Translations under genes and position numbers: made by a program
Source of the DNA: Meghimatium bilineatum
Lineage: Eukaryota > Mollusca > Gastropoda > Stylommatophora > Philomycidae
Direction: 5' to 3'
Assembly: GCA_034231615.1 (NCBI GenBank)
Contig: CM067312.1
Coordinates: forward strand, 1,944,001-2,008,000
DNA: 64,000 bases
The notes under the pieces: generated by a model
The model's database searches: none
The model's input: the letters and a program-made list of their open reading frames with translations, nothing else
What the model was told of the DNA's origin: nothing
In this document: positions 22,225-31,649 of the stretch, one piece after another
How the letters are laid out: each line of letters starts with the position of its first letter
Position numbering within the stretch: the first letter of the stretch is position 1

Positions 22225-22228
<4 letters not shown>
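21537..22228 (-). mobile_element. LINE family E, 5'-truncated insertion with 14-bp target duplication
   Basis: A clean frame of 222 codons (22224 down to the stop at 21556-21558) begins just after the catalytic palm. It reads KINIDKTEVMNIAREKEN, FKYLGSTLRYDNKQEAEINA, FLPTLCYQCQTWTLDSRTIH, MKCVRRMIGVSLRDKIRNE, QQVKWYGHITRQ and RRPIGRPRKRWTDSVLETLG. The 3' end has a (GAA)-like tail at 21537-21552. AGAGAACATCTATT lies at 21523-21536 and again at 22253-22266, flanking the element together with an AG microsatellite. The frame has no stops, so this is the youngest family E copy in the window, yet it lacks endonuclease and palm. Confidence 0.93.

Positions 22229-22257
<29 letters not shown>
22229..22257. 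repeat. (AG)n microsatellite
   Basis: About 29 bp of pure AG between the truncated LINE end and its target duplication. It probably grew from the AGAG at the start of the duplicated target. Confidence 0.85.
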
Positions 22258-22259
<2 letters not shown>

Positions 22260-22266
22260 ATCTATT

Positions 22267-22706
22267 AAGAATGTATATGTTTTTCCAGTGTCAACACATT
22301 GTTAAAGAGTCGTTCATAGTGATGTCCACAACGGAAAAGAAGGTATGGAGATTTGAAATGTAAAATATAAGTAAGAACAAAGAATACGAAGGGCAGTATA
22401 ACGAAAACGCGTAGCCATCAGAATACATCTGAATGTTGATGCAGACACATGGTATTGAAGCCATTGGGAACATGACAGTGGAAACAGTCAGGCTGTTTAC
22501 ACAGAAAATATAAGCGTACATAGTGGCAGTGTTGGCAACATTTAATAAAGGACACCTCAAAATGACAGACAGAAGTCGCTTGTAACGTACTAAAATCAAA
22601 ATAACTTGTCAACAAAACACTAAAACATGTTACGTGTATTTTGTTTCACTCTAGTAAAGAATAAACTGATAATATTTAATACCATATACTATAATATATA
22701 ACACAG
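22267..22706. other. Probable intron sequence upstream of an EGF exon
   Basis: No repeat or element recognised. It ends in the acceptor CTATAATATATAACACAG, whose pyrimidine tract is weak. Confidence 0.4.
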
Positions 22707-22844
22707 GTGCTTGTGAGGATACGTTTTGGGGACTCAGGTGCGAGTTCAAGTGCCTTTGCGATCCAGACGATACGTGTAACTCTAAGGGAGAATGTGTTGG
22801 TGGAAGATGTAATCAAAATTTTTTCGGGCCATCATGTCAGTTCA
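22707..22844 (+). CDS. Internal exon encoding an EGF-like domain
   Basis: A 138-bp exon between an AG acceptor at 22705-22706 and a GTAAGT donor at 22845. Both boundaries are phase 1, the classic phase of extracellular modules. The translated frame (reading from the split glycine codon) begins GACEDTFWGLRCEFK and ends GRCNQNFFGPSCQF. It has eight cysteines spaced C-x8-C-x3-C-x-C-x5-C-x5-C-x4-C-x8-C, a laminin/MEGF-type EGF pattern, with FWG and FFGPSC as typical family words. It joins in frame to the exon at 30228 (giving a methionine codon across the junction). The product would be extracellular and disulphide-bonded. Gene identity is not known; candidates are MEGF-like scavenger receptors or receptor-type phosphatases with EGF and lectin domains. 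Confidence 0.82.
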
Positions 22845-23480
22845 GTAAGTGTTTTTACTAATTTCAGTTTTCGTAAAACAACGCACTTTTTTTTTAAACA
22901 TTAATATTTAGGTGATTTGACTATCAGATGTTTACATGACAAGGTGGTACAATGTTTGAGGTATATGGGATCATAGATAAGTCTTTAGTTAAAGTGTGTG
23001 AAATTTACTTATACAAAATCCATCCAATGATTAACGTCTTTAATATTTTAATTGCCATATTGAATATGACATTAAAACGGATTAGATTATTGTGCCGTCA
23101 TTGTACCCAGTTTATCATATGTGCTCTCCGTCCCACACAAGGAAACGTACGTCTTCTGTCGAGTGTATATCTCATATCACGTGCTCCGTACAATCAAGAG
23201 ATAGTCATACGGGTCTTCTAAAAAATTACATTAGAAACTGAACCACTTCACATAGGAGATTCAAGTTATTGTCACCATATTTCGGTACATCGATCGTGGG
23301 TATATTATTACCAGCCTCCTAGATAACTTCACAGTAATAAATGTTACTGTAGGATTTACTAGAAAAAAGTTGGGGGTGGGTTTGAATGTCCCGTGACTAC
23401 ACCACAACAAAAATGTCTCAGTGATATATAGTATTTCACTCGGACACTTTTGTCGTGGTGTAGTTATTTCTAATCCTAAT
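22845..23480. other. Probable intron, no element recognised
   Basis: Starts with the GTAAGTG donor. Unique-looking AT-rich sequence with a run of T at about 22890. Confidence 0.4.
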
Positions 23481-23499
23481 ATTTTTATGTTATGTGTGT

Positions 23500-23540
23500 A
23501 TCTTGATAAAGGCATTTAGTTCGAAACGTCGACTGTGCCC
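23500..23540 (+). other. Hammerhead-like motif, degenerate
   Basis: TTGATAAAGGCATTTAGTTC is followed by GAAACGTCGACTGTG. It resembles the CTGATGA...GAAAC...GTC motif on the minus strand at 15368-15404, but the first box is altered (TTGATAA). It may mark another relic of the same repeat type. Catalytic activity is not claimed. Confidence 0.35.
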
Positions 23541-23799
23541 TATGTATTATTGTCGATTGTGTTAGTCGACGCTTAGTAAAAGTACATTACCTGTTTCCCA
23601 CCTGAGTACTATTTCCATACGGTTTTACTAGTAGTTTTACTTGTCATTGAGTATATTACAAAAGTGAAGAGTGGAAATGACAGCGAATGACACACGTGCC
23701 CGAGCGAAATGTGGATGCGAGATGATGGAAGGATAAGAGCAAGAAGTACATAAACACGTAAATATATGTAGAAACGAAACGAACAAAGAGATGAATTCA

Positions 23800-24725
23800 T
23801 TCATTGGTACCATGCCTTCCAGCGTAGGCGATGATGTCTTTTCACAGTATTATGTTTGTTATACATTTAAATATATTTTCTGCTGATTCTGCATTATGCC
23901 AGGCTTTCAAGCCATCCAACATTTTCTCACCTTGTCTGTCTCTGTCTCTCTTACCCTCGATCTTTCCAGTTGTTACGATGTTCTCCAGCCCACCTCTTCT
24001 CATGACATGACGCATGAACTGTGAATATCGTCTTCTAATACAGTTTATAAGTTCTCTACTTGAATTGACCAGTTGTAGAATTATAGCATTACTCTTTTTT
24101 AGATGTCAATGATATTTTCCACATTTATTCTATAAAGTCTCAACTATGTAGGCCTCCAGATGTTTTCTTGCAACCAGATGTTCCTCGTCTTCTGGAATGC
24201 TGCTTGTACCTGTGCTGTTCGACCGTTATGTCAGTAACGCATCTACCATTTGAAGTAATAATTGTGCCCAAATATTTAAATTGGTCTACTTGTTGATGAA
24301 CTATCCCGTTAACCTTTATGTTACATTTAGAAGTGTTAGATATTTTTTATTTAACCATTACCTCTGTTTTCTTGGTGTTCAAGCTCAGACCGCTGTTTGT
24401 GCTTTCTTCTACTATAGTTGTAATCAATTGTTGTAGTTCTTTTTCATTCTGTGCTACCAGAACCGTGTCGTCAGCATATCTCAGTTTATTCATATTATAC
24501 CCACCAACAACTATTCCTTACATATTTTCTATAGATCTAAAAATCTTTTCACCGTATAAGTTAAACAGATCAGGTTATAGCACACACCCTTGTCGAACTC
24601 CTTGTCTTATTGGATGACATTCCCCTATTTGGTTGTTGATTTTGATTGCTGCTGTTTGTTGCCAATATATGCTCTCTATTATTCTAAGGTCTTTACTATC
24701 AATGTTGATATATTTTACCAGACTG
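23800..24725 (-). pseudogene. LINE (family F) relic with YADD motif
   Basis: Reading leftward from 24725, it shows NIDSKDLRIIESIYWQQTAA, then GVRQGCVL, a stop, DLFNLYGEKIF, then NKLRYADDTVLVAQNEKEL (24435-24495), LNTKKTEVM, VDQFKYLGTIITSNGRC, and near the 3' end RGGLENIVTTGKIEGKRDRD (23930-24000). Frameshifts and stops are scattered throughout, and the segment between about 24060 and 24240 is damaged. The family is close in layout to family B but differs in wording. It lies in the putative intron between the exons at 22707 and 30228. Confidence 0.85.
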
Positions 24726-25010
24726 ATGATTACATAAAAAGAGATTACGTAAATAAAAAATATGATTTTTCCACAAAAATAGTGTTGATGTGTATTCAAT
24801 TTGTATGACTGACATATCCGAAACATACTTGTCTCGCAACATCTAATGCATTAACAATATGAACCTGGCTATTCAATTCGCATCTAACATTTCCACTACT
24901 TCTATCAACTTCCTTGAAATCGTTGTCACTATTCATTCCCCCCCCCTTACCTCAGCACAACCGTTTACTATACACCTACTGATTCACATGTCTTTCTGAA
25001 ACACACTTCT
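24726..25010. other. Unassigned spacer
   Basis: Contains a C run at about 24940 (CCCCCCCC). Nothing else recognised. Confidence 0.35.
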
Positions 25011-25011
25011 C

Positions 25012-25135
25012 ATTTTCCCTCTTCATGCAATTCTATATTATACTTTCAGGGTCTTCGCTTGTGTTGCTTATATTTTCCCGCTTCATGCAATTCTATGTTA
25101 TACTTCCAACATCTTGGCCTGTGTCGCTTATGTAG
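25012..25135. repeat. About 62-bp direct duplication
   Basis: CTTCATGCAATTCTAT followed by TTATACTT occurs at about 25020 and again at about 25082, with a similar GCCTGTGT-GCTTAT end in both. Confidence 0.8.
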
Positions 25136-25175
25136 CCATGACGACGACTTTCTGGATAAATAATCTGATATGATT

Positions 25176-28092
25176 GAGTTCTTCAATGTTTCTCTCATTG
25201 CCTGACATCATCTTCAATGTTTCTCTCATTCCCTGACATCATCTTCAGTGTTTCTCTCATTCCCTGACATCATCTTCAGTGTTTCTCTCATTGCCTGACA
25301 TCATCTTCAGTGTTTCTCTCATTCCCTGACATCATCTTCAGTGTTTCTCTCATTGCCTGACATCATCTTCAGTGTTTCTCTCATTCCCTGACATCATCTT
25401 CAGTGTTTCTCTCATTGCCTGACATCATCTTCAGTGTTTCTCTCATTCCCTGACATCATCTTCAGTGTTTCTCTCATTCCCTGACATCATCTTCAGTGTT
25501 TCATTGCCTGACATCATCTTCAATGTTTCTCTCATTCCCTGACATCATCTTCAGTTTTTCTCTCATTGCCTGACATCATCTTCAGTGTTTCTCTCATTCC
25601 CTGACATCATCTTCAGTGTTTCTCTCATTCCCTGACATCATCTTCAGTGTTTCTCTCATTCCCTGACATCATCTTCAGTGTTTCTCTCATTCCCTGACAT
25701 CATCTTCAGTGTTTCTCTCATTCCCTGACATCATCTTCAGTGTTTCTCTCATTGCCTGACATCATCTTCAGTGTTTCTCTCATTCCCTGACATCATCTTC
25801 AGTGTTTCTCTCATTCCCTGACATCATCTTCAGTGTTTCTCTCATTCCCTGACATCATCTTCAGTGTTTCTCTCATTCCCTGACATCATCTTCAGTGCTT
25901 CTCTCATTCCCTGACATCATCTTCAGTGTTTCTCTCATTCCCTGACATCATCTTCAGTGTTTCTCTCATTCCCTGACATCATCTTCAGTGTTTCTCTCAT
26001 TCCCTGACATCATCTTCAGTGTTTCTCTCATTCCCTGACATCATCTTCAGTGTTTCTCTCATTCCCTGACATCATCTTCAGTGTTTCTCTCATTCCCTGA
26101 CATCATCTTCAGTGTTTCTCTCATTCCCTGACAGCATCTTCAGTGTTTCTCTCATTCCCTGACATCATCTTCAGTGTTTCTCTCATTCCCTGACATCATC
26201 TTCAGTGTTTCTCTCATTCCCTGACATCATCTTCAGTGTTTCTCTCATTCCCTGACATCATCTTCAGTGTTTCTCTCATTCCCTGACATCATCTTCAGTG
26301 TTTCTCTCATTCCCTGACATCATCTTCAGTGTTTCTCTCATTCCCTGACATCATCTTCAGTGTTTCTCTCATTCCCTGACATCATCTTCAGTGTTTCTCT
26401 CATTCCCTGACATCATCTTCAGTGTTTCTCTCATTCCCTGACATCATCTTCAATGTTTCTTTCATTCCCTGACATCATCTTCAGTGTTTCTCTCATTCCC
26501 TGACATCATCTTCAGTGTTTCTCTCATTCCCTGACATCATCTTTAGTGTTTCTCTCATTCCCTGACATCATCTTCAGTGTTTCTCTCATTCCCTGACATC
26601 ATCTTCAGTGTTTCTCTCATTCCCTGACATCATCTTCAGTGTTTCTCTCATTCCCTGACATCATCTTCAGTGTTTCTCTCATTCCCTGACATCATCTTCA
26701 GTGTTTCTCTCATTCCCTGACATCATCTTCAATGTTTCTTTCATTCCCAGACATCATCTTCAGTGTTTCTCTCATTCCCTGACATCATCTTCAGTGTTTC
26801 TCTCATTCCCTGACATCATCTTCAGTGTTTCTCTCATTCCCTGACATCATCTTCAGTGTTTCTCTCATTGCCTGACATCATCTTCAGTGTTTCTCTCATT
26901 CCCTGACATCATCTTCAGTGTTTCTCTCATTCCCTGACATCATCTTCAATGTTTCTTTCATTTCCTGACATCATCTTCAGTGTTTCTCTCATTCCCTGAC
27001 ATCATCTTCAGTGTTTCTCTCATTCCCTGACATCATCTTCAGTGTTTCTCTCATTCCCTGACATCATCTTCAGTGTTTCTCTCATTCCCTGACATCATCT
27101 TAAGTGTTTCTCTCATTCCCTGACATCATCTTCAATGTTTCTCTCATTCCCTGACATCATCTTCAGTGTTTCTCTCATTCCCTGACATCATCTTCAGTGT
27201 TTCTCTCATTCCCTGACATCATCGTCAGTGTTTCTCTCATTCCCTGACATCATCTTCAGTGTTTCTCTCATTCCCTGACATCATCTTCAGTGTTTCTCTC
27301 ATTCCCTGACATCATCTTCAATGTTTCTTTCATTCCCTGACATCATCTTCAGTGTTTCTCTCATTCCCTGACATCATCTTCAGTGTTTCTCTCATTCCCT
27401 GACATCATCTTCAGTGTTTCTCTCATTCCCTGACATCATCTTCAGTGTTTCTCTCATTCCCTGACATCATCTTCAGTGTTTCTCTCATTCCCTGACATCA
27501 TCTTCAGTGTTTCTCTCATTCCCTGACATCATCTTCAGTGTTTCTCTCATTCCCTGACATCATCTTCAGTGTTTCTCTCATTCCCTGACATCATCTTCAA
27601 TGTTTCTTTCATTCCCTGACATCATCTTCAGTGTTTCTCTCATTCCCTGACATCATCTTCAGTGTTTCTCTCATTCCCTGACATCATCTTCAGTGTTTCT
27701 CTCATTCCCTGACATCATCTTCAGTGTTTCTCTCATTGCCTGACATCATCTTCAGTGTTTCTCTCATTCCCTGACATCATCTTCAGTGTTTCTCTCATTC
27801 CCTGACATCATCTTCAATGTTTCTTTCATTCCCTGACATCATCTTCAGTGTTTCTCTCATTCCCTGACATCATCTTCAGTGTTTCTCTCATTCCCTGACA
27901 TCATCTTCAGTGTTTCTCTCATTCCCTGACATCATCTTCAGTGTTTCTCTCATTCCCTGACATCATCTTCAGTGTTTCTCTCATTCCCTGACATCATCTT
28001 CAATGTTTTTCTCATTCCCTGACATCATCTTCAGTGTTTCTCTCATTCCCTGACATCATCTTCAGTGTTTCTCTCATTCCCTGACATCATCG
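25176..28092. repeat. 31-bp tandem minisatellite, about 94 copies
   Basis: The unit is TTCAGTGTTTCTCTCATTCC then CTGACATCATC. It is highly uniform. A rarer variant (CAATGTTTCTTTCATT) sits at 26451, 26730, 26947, 27319, 27598 and 27815; the spacings are 279, 217, 372, 279 and 217 bp. The pattern 9-7-12-9-7 units implies duplication of an 868-bp block of 28 units. A GCCTGAC variant alternates with TCCCTGAC near the left end (25195-25480). It lies within the putative intron 22845-30227. No spacers of unique sequence are present. Confidence 0.98.
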
Positions 28093-28143
28093 TTTTATCG
28101 GTTCGTCTCAGTCTATGCTACGTATCTCACCTCGATACCTTGA

Positions 28144-28697
28144 CTAACTCCAAGGATTCTTCCTCCTCCTCTTACATTTCATCCCCATAACTGTACTGTC
28201 CGGCACATCCTGCTTAAACAGTATTCCTTTCTTCAGTCTGATCTTCACACCCGTGTAGTTATCCTGGAAGCGCCTCTGGTTGCCAATACTTGCAACATAC
28301 GTCTTCATTAAATCTTGCCCCACAACCACCTTAGGTCCTCTGTTCCTGACCATTTCGGCACTGTTCGCTACCCATGCTGTCGTTTCCACACACGTGCTTG
28401 TGTGGTTCAGATGCGTTTCATTGTGTCTCCGTTTAAGTTAATAAGACCACTTTCACCAGTGATGGGGCATGTGCATGTGAATCCCGTAATGTCATTAACG
28501 TGATATATTTAACGCTTTAGCAAGCATCGATGAAACTGGCTGAATATTTTCTTCATGACATCAAGCACAGATAATTTACCCCTGGTGTCACACACTTCCA
28601 CGGCGATGGCCACTGTAGTGTTCTTGATGTTCAGGTCTCTGCTAGGAGATCCTTCATCACCGATAATAAATCTAGGTACGCTCATAAGGATCGCCAT
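28144..28697 (-). pseudogene. Unidentified broken coding remnant
   Basis: Three adjoining minus-strand stretches look like one decayed reading frame. The first, from 28697, opens MAILMSVPRFIIGDEG and runs through NTTVAIAVEVCDTRGKLSVL to a stop at about 28509. The same frame continues past that stop as DITGFTCTCPITGESG. After a frameshift near 28430 a third stretch reads VETTAWVANSAEMVRNRGPK, then NQRRFQDNYTGVKIRLKKG, and ends MKCKRRRKNPWS at 28144. The composition looks like real coding sequence (mixed charge, no low complexity), but the family is not recognised. It could be a mobile-element accessory protein or a host pseudogene. Confidence 0.45.
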
Positions 28698-28815
28698 ATT
28701 TTTTAGTTGTGTACCCTCAAGCCATTTTGACTAAATCATTTGTCTAGTTCCCGATTGGTGTAGTTTTTTTTCCCTTTTCAGTTTTTTCCGTCATTTATGT
28801 CATCCTTCTGCTCAT
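28698..28815. other. Short spacer
   Basis: Nothing recognised. Confidence 0.35.
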
Positions 28816-28830
28816 TAGGGTTAGGGTTAG

Positions 28831-28913
<83 letters not shown>
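28816..28913. repeat. Short TTAGGG run followed by (AT)n microsatellite
   Basis: TTAGGGTTAGGGTTAG at about 28816-28831 is followed by about 80 bp of pure AT dinucleotides. The telomere-like part is under three units and is taken as chance or microsatellite noise. Confidence 0.9.
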
Positions 28914-28915
<2 letters not shown>

Positions 28916-29049
28916 TAATCTTTTCCAATATGATGGTCATTTTTCTGCTCACAAGACCATATCACAGGCGGAATAGTAGAGTGGACACTGGGTTATTTTA
29001 GTATTTGTACTAGTTCAGTAATTAAGTCATTAACTATCCTAGTTAAGTA

Positions 29050-29861
29050 GATAAATGGGAAGGTACACAATATCTTTCTGGAACACCACCTTTTCAACCA
29101 AATACCAAGGTATATGTCGATGGTATCCTACAATTCGATGCATATCAGCCCATACTGGTACCATGTTAGGTGTTCAGTTTGTAATTGCCCTATGATTGTT
29201 TCTGGTTCACCTATTGTGGCAGCTAAAAAACTGCTGAACTCCAACTCTGGCCTACAGCCTGTGGTATTCCTGACAGATGCAAGGTCAGTGCTTCAAGCTC
29301 TCCAGTCTGGAAAACTAACAGACTTAAAAAAACTACTTAGCGAATTGTCTTACCAGTACAGGATAACCATGCAGTGGATACCCTCTCACTGTGGATTACC
29401 AGGAAATGAAAAAGCAGACCAACTGGCTAAGGAAGGTGCTGCCGAAGACCAACCAGATATACCAATCACCTACCATTAGAAAAAAACAGATGATCAAGTC
29501 AATAAGAAAGCCACAAACGCCTACACAAGATGACTATCACATTATGAACAGATCAGAGCAAGTTATAATTCTACGTCTCAGAACAGGACAAAACCGACTC
29601 CGCAGTCACATGTATACAAAGTTCAAGATTGGCAACACGGCCATGTGTACATGTGGACAGGCAGCACAGAGTGCCAAACATATACTTCAAGGGTATTCTG
29701 AGCATGAAACGCTGAGGCATACATATTGGCCAGAGGAAACAACACTGGAATCAAAGCTCTATGGGACACTGTATGAACTACAAAAGACAGTGTGTTTTAT
29801 TAAGGAGACAGAAGTACAGATATAGACATGTTTCAAGTGAACGAAAGAAGAAGAAGAAGAA
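29050..29861 (+). pseudogene. LINE family C-type RNase H and 3' end fragment
   Basis: The first frame (to 29479) contains VVFLTDARSVLQALQSGK and then WIPSHCGLPGNEKADQLAK, the last two RNase H catalytic blocks (Asp in TDA, His in SHC, Asp in KAD). A frameshift at about 29460 shifts it to a frame ending at 29825, with RLRTGQNRLRSHMYTKF, CTCGQAAQSAKHILQ and LYGTLYELQKTVCFIKE. A (GAA)n tail follows at 29845-29861. The CTCG-x-HIL motif is shared with the LINE C relic at 10400. RT is absent, so the copy is 5'-truncated. It lies 370 bp upstream of the exon at 30228. Confidence 0.9.
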
Positions 29862-30100
29862 ATGCCAATGATATGTTGTAGAAATGTTTACTGCGTCATG
29901 TCGATGATATGTTGTAGAAATGTTTACTGCATAACGTCGATGATATGTTGTAGAAATGTTTACTGCGTCACGTCGATGATATGTTGTAGAAATGTTTACT
30001 GCGACATGTCGATGATATGTTGTAGAAATGTTTACTGCGTCTTGTCGATGATATGTTGTAGAATTGTTTACTACGTCACGTCGATGACATGTTGTAGAAA
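29862..30100. repeat. 36-bp tandem minisatellite, about 6.5 copies
   Basis: The unit contains TCGATGATATGTTGTAGAAA then TGTTTACTGCGTCATG. It begins directly after the (GAA)n LINE tail. Frames on both strands stay open because 36 is divisible by three. Confidence 0.95.
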
Positions 30101-30227
30101 TAAGAGCTTTTTTAAGCATAACTAAATTTCTCACATCTCATCTGTATTGGAAAAACAACATATACTTTCGTAGTGGTCATTCAATGTCTTATGTAATTAT
30201 CCTTACTTGAAATATTTTCTGTTTCAG

Positions 30228-30386
30228 TGGACCTGGCAATATATTTGATCAACAAGCAATTTACTGCAGAATATTTAAGAGATTCTAATGATTCAACCTG
30301 CAATCCAGATACAAATTCCAAAAGTGCCTTGATGACGATAACAGAATACTTCTCGTTTTACTGGTTAAGGATAGTCGTCATTCCCG
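30228..30386 (+). CDS. Internal exon, first half of an F5/8-type lectin-like domain
   Basis: A 159-bp exon with a strong acceptor (AATATTTTCTGTTTCAG, ending at 30227) and donor GTAAGA at 30387. Both boundaries are phase 1. After the split codon it reads DLAIYLINKQFTAEYLRD, NDSTCNPDTNSKSALMTITE and YFSFYWLRIVVIP. The layout (an N-terminal DLA-I--NK segment, a cysteine about 20 residues on, then an aromatic-rich YWLRIVV strand) resembles fucolectin/F5/8-C domains, in which W-R-I/V strands form the jelly roll. This is a resemblance, not a proven family match. It joins in frame to the exon at 60271 through a GGT glycine codon. The following intron, if correct, is 29884 bp and contains the whole 28/42-bp satellite. 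Confidence 0.75.
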
Positions 30387-31649
30387 GTAAGATATGCATC
30401 AAATTAAATGCAGCTTTATGTACACATTGGTTTTATTATATATTTGTAAATGATTGCAGACTATGGTGCTATTGTGTAAGTGTAGTATGCTAGATGTTAC
30501 CATAGATGTGTAATAGTAGCGAGGAACACAAATATATTTTACTTGCTACAGAAAATTCAGAAAGTCTACAATCCTGCCAGATATATTATCTCTACCTGTT
30601 CCATCCGTAAAACACATATCTTGACTGACTGAAAATGTGTATTTCAGTCGTTAGTAAACATCTCCATGATTCTATACAGATAGTAAGCATGACATGACTA
30701 TCTGTCACTGTCGCCCGCTCACACTTACCGTATCTTCCCACTGGATGTCTGCTCCCTTCACATGGTCATAACACACTCGAAGGGTAGTATCAATATTTTC
30801 AAGCGTTTCCTTGACACCCACATGTGGTAGCCAGGGTCTAGACGACTAGTTCAGGATGCAAGGAACTTTGTCTTCTTTCCAGACACTCACAGGAGGCGAT
30901 TTTAAAAAGCAAGAGACATGACGACAATCTAGAACATGTTAACAAATCGTTACTGCACGATAGCCCTCGATTTATTTCTTGATTTCTTACGAACATTTGC
31001 AGTTGTGTTCTTTTGAAACCAATTTCAAGTTGACGCGGAATGTTAATAGTAATATCACGCAATTGGGTCCACAGATCTGAGAGAAGCCATGAAATATGTG
31101 AGACATGTGTGTGCCCAAGAATTCCATGGTGATTTTGGTATACTGCTGCATTGGAGTGCCTCCTTCACGAATTCTTCTTCTTATTTGATATCCCAAGACA
31201 TGGCAATGGCAAGCAATTAACTCTGCCTTACTATGTGCAGTAATGTCTCTCAGAATTTTGTTTCCTACCTAGAAGACTTCAGCTTTCAGCTTAGTGTAAC
31301 GTCTATAGAAGGAGCATTCTGCTCAGAATGTGTATATGTCACGATACCAGTTGATAGTTTACCGTGTTTATCCATTGAACGTCGCTCTTCCTACGAAGCG
31401 CTTCGCAGCCAGCTAACTATTGCTCCTGTAGGAATGATCACCATCATCCATGTTGTCCTAATTTCCCAGACGTATTTTCTTGTGTATGAACTGATTTAGG
31501 AAATAGCGACAGTCGAATTATATTCAGGACTGATACACGTACTCCTAGAAAAGATCCTGCTTTCCTAAACTGATCGGGAATTTGGCGTTGGACATATGCA
31601 TTTTTCACCTAAACAGTCCGTTCAACGGCCACAAAATTGCAAAAAAACG
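30387..31649. other. Unassigned intronic sequence
   Basis: About 1.26 kb without tandem repeats. Short open stretches exist on both strands (for example 31233-31499 plus and 30838-31196 minus), but none carries a motif I recognise. No LINE words were found. Confidence 0.45.

Noticed and set aside
25176..28092. CRISPR-like regular array
   Set aside because: Units are contiguous with no unique spacers, and the context is a eukaryotic genome. It is an ordinary minisatellite.
28816..28831. Interstitial telomere repeat TTAGGG
   Set aside because: Fewer than three units beside an AT microsatellite; too short to infer telomere fusion or a chromosome end.
31233..31499. 88-codon plus-strand open frame
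   Set aside because: No recognisable motif, and competing minus-strand frames of similar length. Length is within chance expectation.
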